Source: Hydrogenophilales bacterium (GTDB lineage Bacteria; Pseudomonadota; Gammaproteobacteria; Burkholderiales; Thiobacillaceae). From it: a DNA stretch of 64,000 nucleotides. Shown here piece after piece: positions 8,021 through 17,270 of the stretch (position 1 is the first letter of the stretch; each line of letters begins with the position of its first letter). The DNA is taken from NCBI GenBank assembly GCA_023258975.1, contig JAHFRD010000012.1:30189-94188 (forward strand). The letters run 5' to 3'. The notes under the pieces were generated by a model. That model made no database searches, was not told the DNA's origin, and worked only from the letters and a program-made list of their open reading frames with translations. The position numbers and the translations under genes were made by a program.

Positions 8021-9820
8021 TCACAGCCCGCGCGCCGCCAGCCACTCTTCCAGGGTGAGCATCACCCAGAGCATCTTGCCGAAGTAGGTGGCGTGGCCGG
8101 ACAGGTGTTCGTCGCGCAGGTGGTCGATGTAGGCGGGGGTGAGCAGGCCGCGCTTGCGGAAGTCGGAGAGGCGATCCTCGATGCGCTCGCGCAGTGGCGC
8201 GTAGTCCCTGGCCCAGACGCCGAAGGGCAGGCCGAAACCGTGTTTGCTTTTGTCGATGATCTCATCGGGCAGGAAGCCTTTCAGCGCGGTCTTGAAGAAC
8301 CAGCGCAGGTATTGCCCCTTCACTTTCCAGTCGGGCGGGATTTCGCCGGAGAAATCGACGATGGCGTCATCCATCAGCGGGTAGCGGACTTCAATGCCGG
8401 CCGCCTCGGTCATGCCGCCGACCTTTCTGAGGTCGTTGTCGGCCAGTGTGAACTTGATGTCCAGGTGCAGCATGCGGTTGATGTAGGACTGGGAGTCGGC
8501 GCGGTCGTACACCTCTTTCAGCCAGTCGTGGGGCTGGTGTTCGTCAATGCCGGCAAGAAAATCCGCCGTGAACATTTCCGAAAGCGGTTGCCGGTAGATG
8601 AAGTTGTACGACTCCATGCGTTCCGGCAGCGGGGTATTGGCCTGGCGCAAATAGCTTTGCAGCTTGGCACCCGGCCCCAGGGCGCCCATGCCGGGCAGAT
8701 TGGCGAGCGGCTCGATCAGGCCGCCGCGCAGGAAACCGGGCAGTTGGTGGTAGGCCTCGAACACCTTCTGTTTGGCGTAGCGCGCGTTGCCGCCGAAGTA
8801 TTCGTCGCCGCCGTCGCCGGCCAGCAGGATCTTGTGGCCGTCGGCCGCCGCCAGCTTGGCGCAGAAATAGGCGGGCACGGCGGAGTCGTTGCCGAACGGC
8901 TCGTCGTAGTAGGCGGAAATGATCGGCAGCGCCTCCATGATGTCTTCCGGCCGCATGTAGTACTCGTGCATGTCGAGGCCGAAATGCTTGCCGGCGAGGC
9001 GGGCGTATTCCATTTCGTCGAAGCCCGCCGCCGGGAAGCCGATGGAGTAGGTGCGCGCCTGGCCGGCGACCTTTTTCAACATGCCGGAGACCGTGGAACT
9101 GTCGGTGCCGCCGGAGAGAAAGGTGGCGACCTCGTCGTCGCCCTTGGCGCGCGTCACACCGTCGCGGATCAGGTCAAGGAAGCGCGCCTTCTGTTCCTCG
9201 AAGTCGTGGCGCGGCGCATCACGGTATTTCAGCGCCCAGTAGAAGCCGCGCTTGACCTGGCCACCCTTGCAGGTCGCCCATTGGCCGGGCAACAGTTTTT
9301 CCACGCCTTGATAGACGCTGCCGGGCGCCGGCACGACATGGAAATACAGGTAATTGAACAGGCCCTGCGGGTCGAGTTCGCGGCCCACCGCCGGATGCGC
9401 CGCCACCAGGTCGGCGCGGCTGGCGAACACGCAGGCGTCCGGATGCGCGGCGAAGGCCAGTGCGTGGTCGCCGATGCGGTCGAGCGCGAGAAAGACGCAA
9501 TCCTGCTCATGGTCGATCAGGGCCAGGGAGAAGCTGCCGTGAATGTGGGCGGGGGCGTCATTGCCATGCGCGCGCCAGAGCCGGGCCAGCGCCACGGCGG
9601 GGGGCAGCGCCCGCAAGTCGGGGTTTTTGAAAGTGGGGCGTCCGGCGATGGCGCAGGACAACCCCGCTTCCTGATGCAGTCCGCCACCCCAGGCGGCGAG
9701 CGTCGCCGCCGCGCCGGCTTGCCGCTCCAGGCCCGCAGGTTGCGGCCGGGCGGCGCCTTGCCACATCTTCTCGAAAGTGCCGTCGGGAGCCGTGCCCCGC
9801 CACCCCATCAAACCACGCAT
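8021..9820 (-). CDS. Asparagine-synthase-like amidotransferase with altered N-terminal residue
   Basis: A 599-aa protein of the AsnB type: an N-terminal Ntn-hydrolase (glutaminase) domain (about 1-200) and a C-terminal ATP-pyrophosphatase/synthetase domain. The PP-loop is intact ([13 protein letters not shown]) and the second nucleotide motif [14 protein letters not shown] is present. The glutaminase nucleophile should be Cys2 (Met-Cys-Gly), but here the start reads ATG CGT GGT, giving Met-Arg-Gly. The domain may therefore be inactive, leaving an ammonia-dependent or altered enzyme. A ribosome site (GGAGAG) supports this start. Similar proteins often accompany PEP-CTERM/exopolysaccharide genes in betaproteobacteria; the true substrate is unknown, so no symbol is given. 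Confidence 0.82.
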   Translation of the reverse strand: MRGLMGWRGTAPDGTFEKMWQGAARPQPAGLERQAGAAATLAAWGGGLHQEAGLSCAIAGRPTFKNPDLRALPPAVALARLWRAHGNDAPAHIHGSFSLALIDHEQDCVFLALDRIGDHALAFAAHPDACVFASRADLVAAHPAVGRELDPQGLFNYLYFHVVPAPGSVYQGVEKLLPGQWATCKGGQVKRGFYWALKYRDAPRHDFEEQKARFLDLIRDGVTRAKGDDEVATFLSGGTDSSTVSGMLKKVAGQARTYSIGFPAAGFDEMEYARLAGKHFGLDMHEYYMRPEDIMEALPIISAYYDEPFGNDSAVPAYFCAKLAAADGHKILLAGDGGDEYFGGNARYAKQKVFEAYHQLPGFLRGGLIEPLANLPGMGALGPGAKLQSYLRQANTPLPERMESYNFIYRQPLSEMFTADFLAGIDEHQPHDWLKEVYDRADSQSYINRMLHLDIKFTLADNDLRKVGGMTEAAGIEVRYPLMDDAIVDFSGEIPPDWKVKGQYLRWFFKTALKGFLPDEIIDKSKHGFGLPFGVWARDYAPLRERIEDRLSDFRKRGLLTPAYIDHLRDEHLSGHATYFGKMLWVMLTLEEWLAARGL

Positions 9821-9908
9821 CTTGCGTCCTCTCTCCTGTTCATGACTCTTTGGCGCGCCGCCCGTTCAGGCCCGGCCTGGCTCGATCAGGTCATTGCCGC
9901 TTGCCTGC

Positions 9909-10385
9909 CTATTTGGCCTTCGGCTCGGCGGTCTTGGGATAGTTCGCGGCATCCAGCAGACGGCCCCAGGTGGCGGCGTCGAAGCCTTTGTGGTGGCTGC
10001 CGCCGACCACGATGACGGGCACATCGACGGCACCCGTCAGCTTCTTCAACTCGACCGCGATCTCAAGTTCCTTGGACGGGTCTTTCGGAGTGTAGGGAAT
10101 GCCGCGCTGCTTCAGGAAATCCGTGGCCTGATCGCAAAACTGGCCGCAGGCGGTGACATACAGCGTCACCGGGCTCAGGTTTTTCGCCTGCTTGAGTTCG
10201 TAGGAGGCCTTGTCCACCTCCACCACATTGCCCTTGCCCTTGAGTTTTTGCGATTGCTTCGCGCTGGGCGGCGGTGGCTGATCGGAATAGGACACCGCGC
10301 CGCGCTCATCCACCCAGCGATACAGCTCGCCCGCCTGGGCGGCGGCGCCAACGAACAGCAATAAAACAAGTCCGATTTTGAGCAT
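9909..10385 (-). CDS. DUF4124 / glutaredoxin-like exported protein
   Basis: A 158-aa protein with a signal peptide (MLKIGLVLLLFVGAAAQAG), a DUF4124 segment (ELYRWVDERGAVSYSDQPPP) and a C-terminal glutaredoxin-like fold (about 75-145). The thiol site is CGQFC, with three residues between the cysteines instead of two, as is usual in this fused family, followed by the cis-Pro loop VDVPVIVVGG. Periplasmic thiol chemistry is likely but the substrate is unknown. The start at MLKIG is chosen to give a proper signal peptide; the longer frame adds ten residues. It precedes the asparagine-synthase-like gene in the same direction. Confidence 0.8.
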   Translation of the reverse strand: MLKIGLVLLLFVGAAAQAGELYRWVDERGAVSYSDQPPPPSAKQSQKLKGKGNVVEVDKASYELKQAKNLSPVTLYVTACGQFCDQATDFLKQRGIPYTPKDPSKELEIAVELKKLTGAVDVPVIVVGGSHHKGFDAATWGRLLDAANYPKTAEPKAK

Positions 10386-10456
10386 GGTTATTTCCCGAAT
10401 GACACGCGGGCACATTTTAGCGCGACGACATGTAACACCGGGACGCTATCCTTCAG

Positions 10457-10505
10457 GGCCTTGCCGGCGTTTTTCAAAGACGCCGGCAAGGATGCCGACG
10501 CTACA
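10457..10505. repeat. Copy of the dispersed GTAGCGCCGGC palindrome, inverted pair
   Basis: A partial copy (CCTTGCCGGCGTTTTTC) is followed by an inverted copy (GACGCCGGCAAGGATGCC, then GACGCTAC). One base differs from the consensus (GACGC for GGCGC). The pair sits between the divergent DUF4124 and hda genes. The preceding stretch GGGACGCTATCCTTCAGGGC resembles the sequence left of the copy near 13150, so the repeat unit may be longer than the palindrome alone. Confidence 0.7.
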
Positions 10506-10534
10506 TGAACGCGACTCGGCTAACATTGCGCCTC

Positions 10535-11191
10535 ATGCGGCAATTGATCCTCGACCTCCGTCCCGATTCCCCCCCCGATTTCAGCAACTATCTGCCCGGC
10601 CCCAATGTCGAGGCGCTGGCGGCGTTGCGCGCCCATGCGCCTGGCTGCGCGCGCGAGCCCCTGCTTTACCTCTGGGGCGAGGCGGGGGTGGGCAAGAGCC
10701 ATCTGCTGCGGGCCTGGGCAGGCGCGCTGGGCGCCGTTTTGCCCGGCGCCGGAGCCCCCCTGCCGGAACCGCCGCTACCCGTTCTGGCGGTGGATGATGT
10801 GGACACCCTCGACGCGGACAACCAGATTCTCCTGTTTGGCTTGATCAACTCGGCGCGCGAGCAGGGTGGCCTGCTGCTCGCCAGCGGCACCCTGCCGCCC
10901 GCGCAATTGGCCTTGCGCCCCGATCTGGCGACACGCCTGGCGCAAGGCCTGGTGTTTCGCCTGTTGCCCCTGTCCGACGCAGACAAGGCCGCCGCCCTGA
11001 CGATCCGCGCCGAGGGGCGCGGCCTGCGCCTGCCGGAGGAAGTGACCCGTTATCTGCTTACCCACTCGCGCCGTGATTTGCCGCGCCTGCTCGCCACCGT
11101 GGATGCGCTCGACACCTTTTCCCTGAGCCGCAAACGACCGGCTTCCGTGCCCCTGCTCAAGGAATTGCTGCAACAGCGCTTGCCCTTGTGA
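10535..11191 (+). CDS. hda: DnaA regulatory inactivator Hda
   Basis: A 218-aa AAA+ protein that, bound to the beta clamp, promotes ATP hydrolysis by DnaA and limits re-initiation. It starts MRQLILDLRPD, where QLILDL fits the clamp-binding consensus QLxLxL and so supports this start over an ATG ten codons upstream. Walker A reads GEAGVGKSHLL and Walker B LAVDDVDTL. It overlaps the next gene by one base. Length is close to that of other Hda proteins. Confidence 0.9.
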   Translation: MRQLILDLRPDSPPDFSNYLPGPNVEALAALRAHAPGCAREPLLYLWGEAGVGKSHLLRAWAGALGAVLPGAGAPLPEPPLPVLAVDDVDTLDADNQILLFGLINSAREQGGLLLASGTLPPAQLALRPDLATRLAQGLVFRLLPLSDADKAAALTIRAEGRGLRLPEEVTRYLLTHSRRDLPRLLATVDALDTFSLSRKRPASVPLLKELLQQRLPL

Positions 11192-12261
11192 TGCGCCTGC
11201 TGGTCGCCATCAGCCATCACGGCCTGGGCCATCTGGCGCAGGCCGCGCCGGTGCTCAACGCCCTGCTCGTAGCCCGTCCGGATATGGAGTTCCTGATTTG
11301 GAGTGGCGTGTCGCGGGCCGCCCTGGCGGCGCGCATCCAGGCCCCGTTCCGGCATCGCCACGAAGCGGCCGATGTCGGGCTCGCCATGCGCGACGCGGTG
11401 CGGGTGAACGTGGAAGCAAGCCGCGCGGCCTACCTGGACTTTCATCGGGATTGGGAGGCGCGGGTGGTGCTGGAAGCGGGCTGGCTGCGCGAAGCGGGCA
11501 TCACCGGCGTGCTCGCCGACGCCGCCTGCCTGCCACTGGCCGCCGCCGCCTGCGCCGGCATTCCCGGCGTGGCCCTGTGCTCGCTGAACTGGGTGGACAT
11601 CGCCGGCGCCTATCTGGCGGAGCAAGACGGCATGGCGCGGGTGCTGGAACAAATGGCTGCGGCCTACCGCTCGGCGCGCGCCTTTCTGCGCGCCATGCCC
11701 GCCATGCCCATGCCCTGGCTGGAGAACCGTGAAACCGTGCCCCCCATCGCCGCCCTCGGCATGGAACGTGGCGCGGAATTGAGGACGCGGCTTGCCTTGC
11801 CTCGGGACGAGCGCCTGGTTCTGATCGGCTTTGGCGGCATCGGTTACCAGACGGCGCGGTCCTTGCCTGCGTTGGCGGGAGTGCGCTGGCTGGTGCCCGA
11901 CGACTGGCGTGAGAAACGCATGGATATGATTCCCTTCGCGCGCGCCGGCCTGCCCTTCCTCGACCTGCTCGCTTCCTGCGACGCGCTGGTCACCAAGGTC
12001 GGCTACGGCAGCTTCGTGGAAGCCGCTGCGGCGGGCGTTCCGGTGCTCTACATCGACCGCCCGGACTGGCCGGAAGCCCCGTTTCTGGTCGAATGGCTGC
12101 GGCAAAACGCGGAGGCAGAGTCCATCGCGGAAAGCGATCTTTTCGAGCCCGGCATCGCGGCGCCGTTGGCGCGGTTGCTGACGCTGGCGCCGCGCGCTGG
12201 TGTCGCGGCGCCGGGAGCGGAGCAGGCGGCGAGGCGCATCCTGGAATTGTTCGCCGGCTAA
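11191..12261 (+). CDS. GT-B-fold glycosyltransferase-like protein
   Basis: A 356-aa protein with the two Rossmann-like halves of GT-B enzymes. The N-terminal half opens with RLLVAISHHGLGHLAQAAPV, and the C-terminal half holds VLIGFGGIG and a donor-site-like segment CDALVTKVGYGSFVEAAAAGVPVLYI. This resembles the glycosyltransferase-like domain found in front of some sugar kinases and MurG/UGT-like proteins. It lacks a membrane anchor. The start overlaps the hda stop (TGATG), so the two are translationally coupled, but no functional link to Hda is obvious. Acceptor and donor are unknown. Confidence 0.75.
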   Translation: MRLLVAISHHGLGHLAQAAPVLNALLVARPDMEFLIWSGVSRAALAARIQAPFRHRHEAADVGLAMRDAVRVNVEASRAAYLDFHRDWEARVVLEAGWLREAGITGVLADAACLPLAAAACAGIPGVALCSLNWVDIAGAYLAEQDGMARVLEQMAAAYRSARAFLRAMPAMPMPWLENRETVPPIAALGMERGAELRTRLALPRDERLVLIGFGGIGYQTARSLPALAGVRWLVPDDWREKRMDMIPFARAGLPFLDLLASCDALVTKVGYGSFVEAAAAGVPVLYIDRPDWPEAPFLVEWLRQNAEAESIAESDLFEPGIAAPLARLLTLAPRAGVAAPGAEQAARRILELFAG

Positions 12262-12301
12262 TTCTCATGTCTCGATGAGACACCCTGGTGATGAAACGCG
12301 C

Positions 12302-12363
12302 CGTAGGAGCGGGCTTGCCTGCGGTAGCAACCGCAGAAATCGCGGGCAAGCCCGCTCCTACGG
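12302..12363. repeat. REP/REPIN-like palindrome
   Basis: CGTAGGAGCGGGCTTGCC and its inverted copy GGCAAGCCCGCTCCTACG face each other around a 25-base centre. The unit is almost the same as the one at 29946-30019 and close to the REP sequences known from Pseudomonas. No T tract follows. It lies between two convergent genes and may act as a terminator or mRNA stabiliser. Confidence 0.8.
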
Positions 12364-12379
12364 GGCCGTTCATTTCACC

Positions 12380-12817
12380 TTAAACGCGCTTCCTGCGCGG
12401 CTCGTAGTGCACGACGCCGCGCATGATTTCCGAGTAAGGAAATTGGCCGATGTCGCCGTAGCGTTCCACGCCTTCGCCAACCAGCATGGCGACGTCGGCA
12501 TGGTCGGCGCCCAGGGCTTCCTTCAAACCCAATACCCCGCCGCATTGCGCGCGGATTTCCTTGCCGAACGGCCAGGCCTGGTTGGCATCCATGTGCAGGG
12601 CAAAACGGGTGTTGACGTGGAGCGCCCGGTAAAACACCAGGCAGGATTGATTGGAAACCTCGTGGCCGCAGGTGATGGCTTCCCGTTCAGCCAGCAGCAA
12701 CTTGCGCGCGTGCATGCAGGAGACGCAGCGGGAGAGCAGGCCGCGCTCGAACGGGCAGGGCCGGTTGATGGCCGCGTCGCGCGCCTGTTTGTAGGCTTCT
12801 TCGTTGTAACCGGACAT
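12380..12817 (-). CDS. Hypothetical cysteine-containing protein
   Basis: A 145-aa soluble protein I do not recognise. It has six cysteines, at about residues 21, 31, 34, 50, 59 and 92 (CPFERGLLSRCVSC, then CGHEVSNQSC), a spacing that could hold a metal site or an iron-sulfur cluster. There is no signal peptide. It follows the 76-aa gene upstream by 21 bases in the same direction, downstream of secA. Both appear conserved enough in codon use to be real, but function is unknown. Confidence 0.68.
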   Translation of the reverse strand: MSGYNEEAYKQARDAAINRPCPFERGLLSRCVSCMHARKLLLAEREAITCGHEVSNQSCLVFYRALHVNTRFALHMDANQAWPFGKEIRAQCGGVLGLKEALGADHADVAMLVGEGVERYGDIGQFPYSEIMRGVVHYEPRRKRV

Positions 12818-12838
12818 GTGAGGCGTGAGGGGGGGGAT

Positions 12839-13069
12839 TCAGTAATCGTCGCCGGCCAGCGAGGGGTCCAGTTCACGCGGTTGCGAGAGGACGTCTTCGG
12901 CGGTGAGTTCGTTTTCGGCGAAGATCATCTTGATCGTGTGCCCGGAAGCGGGGTCGAGGCCACGACGCAACACGTTGGCGAGGGCCTTGGCTTCCTTGAA
13001 GCTGTCGGCATGGCCCTGTTTTTCCAGGAGATTGAACGGGCCACCGATCTTGTAGATGAAGTAGGGCAT
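12839..13069 (-). CDS. Small conserved hypothetical protein
   Basis: A 76-aa protein beginning MPYFIYKIGGPFNLL and continuing with a helix (SFKEAKALANVLRRGL) and the segment TIKMIFAENELTAEDVL. I have the impression of a small betaproteobacterial family with the pattern MPYFIY...VRMIFAxNxxxAE, but no function is known to me. It lies between secA and the cysteine-containing protein on the same strand. Confidence 0.7.
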   Translation of the reverse strand: MPYFIYKIGGPFNLLEKQGHADSFKEAKALANVLRRGLDPASGHTIKMIFAENELTAEDVLSQPRELDPSLAGDDY

Positions 13070-13203
13070 GCGGGAACTCCGAATATAGTCGAGTGAAATT
13101 GTCGGCTATTGGCGAAGCGGCCGCAAGTTCGAGTCGCAACGGCGCTATGTCCCGTAGGGACGGTATCCTTCATGGCCCGCCGTCCTGCCTTCGCCAGACG
13201 AAA

Positions 13204-13229
13204 ACGCCGGCAGGATGCCGGCGCTACAT
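13204..13229. repeat. Copy of the dispersed GTAGCGCCGGC palindrome
   Basis: ACGCCGGCAGGATGCCGG followed by CGCTAC lies just downstream of secA (minus strand). A second, related stretch (GGGACGGTATCCTTCATGGC) precedes it at about 13156 and resembles the one before the copy near 10460. The copy lacks the two-base AA of the other units (GGCAGGAT for GGCAAGGAT). Confidence 0.7.
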
Positions 13230-13243
13230 CAGGCGGCACTACA

Positions 13244-15991
13244 TCAGCTCAACTTGCCGTGGCAGTGCTTGTACTTCTTGCCGGAACCGCACGGGCAGGG
13301 ATCGTTGCGGCCGACCTTGGCATGGTCGCGCTCGAACGGGTGCGGAGCGGCGGCGGTTTCCTCGGCGGCGCTGGCCAGGGCTTCCTCATAGTCGGCGTGG
13401 TGGTACTGCACGTTGCTGAGGTCTTCCTGGACTTCCACGTCTTCCACATCCTCCGCGCCACGGATCTGCACGGTCAGGGTGACCTGGGTGGCTTCCTCGG
13501 CGATGGTGTTGAGCATGCGCTCGAACAGTTCGAAGGCTTCCCGCTTGTATTCCTGTTTCGGGTTCTTGGCCGCGTAGCCGCGCAGGTGGATGCCCTGGCG
13601 CAGGTGGTCCATCGCCGCCAGGTGCTCGCGCCAGTGGCTGTCCAGGCTTTGCAGCAGGATGGCGCGTTCGAAGTTGCGCATGCCGGGAGCGCCGGCCAGT
13701 TCGATCTTGGCTTCGTAGGATTGGTTGGCGGTGTCCAGGATGCGCTCGCGCACGGCTTGCTCATCCAGGCGCTCGTCGGCGTCCAGCCATTCCTGGATCG
13801 GGCAGTGCAACTGGTATTGCCCGGCCAGGGTCTGTTCCAGGCCGGCCGGATCCCATTGTTCGGCCAGGCTGCCGGGGGGGATGTAATTGCTGATGGTGTC
13901 GCCCAGCACCTGGGCGCGCATGCCGAGGATGCCATCGTAGACATCCTGGCTTTCCAGCAACTCGTTGCGCTGGCCGTAAATGACCTTGCGCTGGTCATTG
14001 GCGACGTCGTCGTATTCCAGCAATTGCTTGCGGATGTCGAAGTTGCGCTGTTCCACCTTGCGCTGCGCCGATTCCAGGGAGCGGTTGACCATCGGGTGCT
14101 CGATGGCTTCGCCTTCCGGCATCTTCAGGCGATCCATGATGCTCTTCAGGCGCTCGCCGCCGAAGATGCGCAGCAACGGGTCGTCCAGCGACAGGTAGAA
14201 ACGCGAGGAACCGGGGTCGCCCTGACGTCCGGAACGGCCGCGCAACTGGTTGTCGACGCGGCGCGATTCATGCCGTTCGGTACCGATGATGTGCAGGCCA
14301 CCGGCTTCCAGAACGGTGGCATGGCGCGGCTTCCAGGCTTGCTTGATGGCGGCGGCGCGGGCGGCTTTTTCCTCGTCGGAGAGGTTCTCGGCGAGGCGGA
14401 TCAGGTCGAGTTCCTTGGCGATGCCACCACCGAGCACGATGTCGGTGCCGCGACCGGCCATGTTGGTGGCGATGGTGATGGCGCCGGGCAGGCCGGCCTG
14501 CGTGACCACCTGCGCTTCGTGCGCGTGCTGCTTGGCGTTGAGCAACTGGTGCGGCAGTCCTTCGTGCGTGAGCCGCGCCGAAAGGAACTCGTTCACCTCG
14601 ATCGAGGTGGTGCCCACCAGCACCGGCTGGCCACGCTTGTGGCAGTCGCGGATGTCCTCGACCACCGCCGTCCATTTTTCCTCGGCGGTGCGGTAGACCA
14701 GATCGTTCATGTCCTTGCGGACCATCGGCAGGTTGGTCGGGATGATGACCGTCTCCAGGCCGTAGATCTGCTGGAATTCGTAGGCTTCGGTATCCGCCGT
14801 GCCGGTCATGCCGGACAGCTTCTTGTACATGCGGAAGAAGTTCTGGAAGGTGATCGAGGCGAGCGTCTGGTTCTCGCGCTGGATCGCCACGCCTTCCTTG
14901 GCTTCCACGGCCTGGTGCAGGCCGTCGGACCAGCGGCGGCCCTGCATCAGGCGGCCGGTGAACTCGTCGACGATGATGACCTCGTTGTTCTGCACCACGT
15001 AATGCTGATCCTTGAAATACAGCACGTGGGCGCGCAGGGCGGCGTAGACGTGGTGCATCAGGGTGATGTTGGCGGGGTCGTAGAGGCTGGTGCCGGGCGC
15101 GAGGATGCCGAGTTCGGTGAGGATGCCTTCCACCCGCTCGTGGCCGCGTTCGGTCAGGGTCACCTGGTGCTGCTTCTCGTCCACCACGTAGTCGCCGACC
15201 GCGCAGCGATTTTCTTCCGGCTCGTCGTCCTTGTTATCCCGCTCCTGGCGTTCCAGGCGCGGCGGCACGGCGTTCATGGCCTGGTACATGGCGACGTTGT
15301 CGTCGGCCTGGCCGGAGATGATGAGCGGGGTGCGCGCCTCGTCGATCAGGATCGAGTCCACCTCGTCGACGATGCCGTAGTTGAGCGGCCGCTGCACCCG
15401 TTGCGAGGGCTCGAACACCATGTTGTCGCGCAGGTAGTCGAAGCCGAATTCGTTGTTGGTGCCATAGGTGATGTCGGCGTTGTAGGCGGCCTGCTTTTCC
15501 TCGTGGTTGAGCTGCGCCAGGTTGCAACCCGTGGTCAGCCCGAGGAAGCCGTAGACGCGCCCCATCGTCTCGGCATCGCGCGAGGCGAGGTAGTCGTTGA
15601 CCGTGACGATGTGCACACCCTTTCCCGGCAGGGCGTTGAGATAGGCGGACAGGGTGGCCATCAGGGTCTTGCCTTCGCCCGTGCGCATCTCCGCGATCTT
15701 GCCGTCGTTGAGTGCCATGCCACCGATCAACTGCACGTCGAAATGGCGCATGCCATGCACCCGCACGGCGGCTTCGCGCACGGCGGCGAACGCTTCAGGC
15801 AGCAACGCCGCCAGGGCCTCGCCTTTTTCCAGGCGTGCCCGGAATTCGGCGGTCTTGCCGCGCAGTTGCTCATCGGAAAGCGCCTGGTAGGCCGATTCCA
15901 GGACGTTGACCTTGGCGACCACGCCCCGGCACTGTTTCAACAGACGGTCATTGCGGCTGCCGAAGACTTTCTTGAGTAGGTTGGAAATCAT
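13244..15991 (-). CDS. secA: Preprotein translocase ATPase SecA
   Basis: A 915-aa motor that drives preproteins through SecYEG. It starts [20 protein letters not shown], the usual SecA start; the longer frame upstream adds 17 unrelated residues. Walker A is [13 protein letters not shown], the DEAD-like Walker B is [17 protein letters not shown], and the second motor domain holds [13 protein letters not shown]. The C-terminus ends in the zinc-binding SEC-C motif ([16 protein letters not shown]), which contacts SecB and lipids. It is divergent from a DciA-like gene, an order frequent in betaproteobacteria. Confidence 0.97.
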   Translation of the reverse strand: MISNLLKKVFGSRNDRLLKQCRGVVAKVNVLESAYQALSDEQLRGKTAEFRARLEKGEALAALLPEAFAAVREAAVRVHGMRHFDVQLIGGMALNDGKIAEMRTGEGKTLMATLSAYLNALPGKGVHIVTVNDYLASRDAETMGRVYGFLGLTTGCNLAQLNHEEKQAAYNADITYGTNNEFGFDYLRDNMVFEPSQRVQRPLNYGIVDEVDSILIDEARTPLIISGQADDNVAMYQAMNAVPPRLERQERDNKDDEPEENRCAVGDYVVDEKQHQVTLTERGHERVEGILTELGILAPGTSLYDPANITLMHHVYAALRAHVLYFKDQHYVVQNNEVIIVDEFTGRLMQGRRWSDGLHQAVEAKEGVAIQRENQTLASITFQNFFRMYKKLSGMTGTADTEAYEFQQIYGLETVIIPTNLPMVRKDMNDLVYRTAEEKWTAVVEDIRDCHKRGQPVLVGTTSIEVNEFLSARLTHEGLPHQLLNAKQHAHEAQVVTQAGLPGAITIATNMAGRGTDIVLGGGIAKELDLIRLAENLSDEEKAARAAAIKQAWKPRHATVLEAGGLHIIGTERHESRRVDNQLRGRSGRQGDPGSSRFYLSLDDPLLRIFGGERLKSIMDRLKMPEGEAIEHPMVNRSLESAQRKVEQRNFDIRKQLLEYDDVANDQRKVIYGQRNELLESQDVYDGILGMRAQVLGDTISNYIPPGSLAEQWDPAGLEQTLAGQYQLHCPIQEWLDADERLDEQAVRERILDTANQSYEAKIELAGAPGMRNFERAILLQSLDSHWREHLAAMDHLRQGIHLRGYAAKNPKQEYKREAFELFERMLNTIAEEATQVTLTVQIRGAEDVEDVEVQEDLSNVQYHHADYEEALASAAEETAAAPHPFERDHAKVGRNDPCPCGSGKKYKHCHGKLS

Positions 15992-16109
15992 GAAAAATGA
16001 AGGAGATAGGAGGGAATTTGGGAATCCGGGCGATGCTACCATACCCCGGTTAATGGCCCCTTAAGGGCGGCGTGGCCTGGAAAGACACGCCCCATGCCTC
16101 ACCTCGACA

Positions 16110-16550
16110 ATGGCCTATCGCCCCTCCCCCCTGCAACGCATCCGCGGCATTCTGCGCAACGACCCGACCCTGGCCGTCGCCCTGCCGGAAGCCGAGCGCA
16201 TGCGCGAACTCAATCGCCGCTTCGCCGGCGTGGTGCCACCCGCTGTGGCGCGCGCCTGCCGGGTGGTGGCGATCCAGGGGGAAACGGCCCTGCTCTATTG
16301 CGCCAACGGCGCGGCCGCCAGTCGCGTGCGCAGCCAGGCAACCGGGGTGGCCGGGGTTCTGGCGCGGCCCGAGGCGCCGGTGCTGGCGGTGAAGGTGAAA
16401 GTACGCGCCGACTGGACCCTGCCGGAGAAACGCGAGAAAGCGGGGATGGGCGCGGCCGCCCTGAACGCGTTCCGCGACCTCGACGGCACTTTGCCGGAGG
16501 GCGACCTGAAAACCGCCGTGGATGCCCTGTTGGCGCGGCGACGCGGCTGA
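16110..16550 (+). CDS. DUF721/DciA-family protein
   Basis: A 146-aa protein with an N-terminal DUF721 domain (about 1-95, LQRIRGILRNDPTLAVAL and GETALLYCANGAAASRVR). DciA proteins of this family load the replicative helicase in bacteria that lack DnaC; shorter or divergent members next to secA are usually left unnamed. Divergent transcription from secA is typical. The basic C-terminus is compatible with DNA binding. I am confident of the family and less so of the helicase-loading role. Confidence 0.75.
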   Translation: MAYRPSPLQRIRGILRNDPTLAVALPEAERMRELNRRFAGVVPPAVARACRVVAIQGETALLYCANGAAASRVRSQATGVAGVLARPEAPVLAVKVKVRADWTLPEKREKAGMGAAALNAFRDLDGTLPEGDLKTAVDALLARRRG

Positions 16551-16575
16551 CGGCCTGCGTTTACAATCGCGCCCC

Positions 16576-17136
16576 ATGATCCCCAGTTCAAATATTTTCC
16601 TGGTCGGCCTGATGGGTTCCGGCAAGACCACCATCGCCAAACTGCTGGCCAGGCATCGCGGCCTGGCTTTTGTCGATTCTGACCAGGAAATCGTCGCGCG
16701 CTGCGGTGTTTCCATTCCCACCATTTTCGAGATCGAAGGCGAAGAAGGTTTTCGCAAACGCGAAGTCTGCGTGATCGACGAACTCAGCCGGCGCCAGGGC
16801 ATCGTCCTGGCCACCGGCGGCGGTGCCGTCCTCCGCCCGGAGAATCGCGCCAACCTGAAGGGGCGCGGCGCCGTGGTGTATCTCCGCTGCCAGCCGCGCG
16901 AGTTGTACCTGCGCACCCGCCACGACAAGAATCGCCCCCTGTTGCAAACCGATGATCCGCTGAGGAAGCTCCAGGAACTCTACGCGGCGCGCCATGCGCT
17001 CTATATGGAAGCCGCCGACATCGTTCTGGACTCCGGGCGGCAGAGCGCGCACTGCCTGGTGCGCCGCCTGGAAAACAGTCTCGATCTGGCCGGCGTGGCG
17101 CGTTGCGAGAAATGCACACCCTCTCCGGCCTGCTGA
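16576..17136 (+). CDS. aroK: Shikimate kinase
   Basis: A 186-aa enzyme that phosphorylates shikimate in aromatic amino acid synthesis. Walker A is GLMGSGKTT, the shikimate-binding region has DSDQEIVARCG and EGEEGFRKRE, and the glycine-rich loop is LATGGGAVL. The lid and C-terminal Arg region (LRTRHDKNRPLL) are present. The C-terminal tail is odd (ARCEKCTPSPAC) compared with the family. aroB normally follows aroK; here a VanZ-type membrane gene follows instead. Confidence 0.94.
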   Translation: MIPSSNIFLVGLMGSGKTTIAKLLARHRGLAFVDSDQEIVARCGVSIPTIFEIEGEEGFRKREVCVIDELSRRQGIVLATGGGAVLRPENRANLKGRGAVVYLRCQPRELYLRTRHDKNRPLLQTDDPLRKLQELYAARHALYMEAADIVLDSGRQSAHCLVRRLENSLDLAGVARCEKCTPSPAC

Positions 17137-17270
17137 TTGCCGTGCTGGCCGTTTTCCCGGCCTGGATGCTACGGGTGGCGCGCAATCCGGTGTTCGTCGC
17201 TCAACCCCTCGCGGGTGTGTGTGCCACCGATCCCGACTCTCTCCGGCCGCGCGCCAGGCATGTCCACTGA
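17112..17270 (+). CDS. Possible small membrane peptide
   Basis: A 52-codon frame starting inside the end of aroK and ending 8 bases inside the start of the next gene, so it fills the 123-base gap exactly. The N-terminal half is hydrophobic (LSGLLIAVLAVFPAWML) and could span the membrane. There is no good ribosome site. In this GC range such frames often arise by chance, so this is weakly supported; coupling of the VanZ gene, which also lacks a clear Shine-Dalgarno, is the main argument for it. Confidence 0.25.
   Translation: MHTLSGLLIAVLAVFPAWMLRVARNPVFVAQPLAGVCATDPDSLRPRARHVH

Noticed and set aside
7961..10015. A 684-codon open frame opposite lipB and the asparagine-synthase-like gene
   Set aside because: It is the antisense of two genes with clear motifs; its protein has no family pattern and is an effect of high GC codon bias.
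13109..15979. A 956-codon open frame opposite secA
   Set aside because: secA is certain; the antisense frame is rich in His, Gln and Val as expected for a mirror frame and shows no domain.
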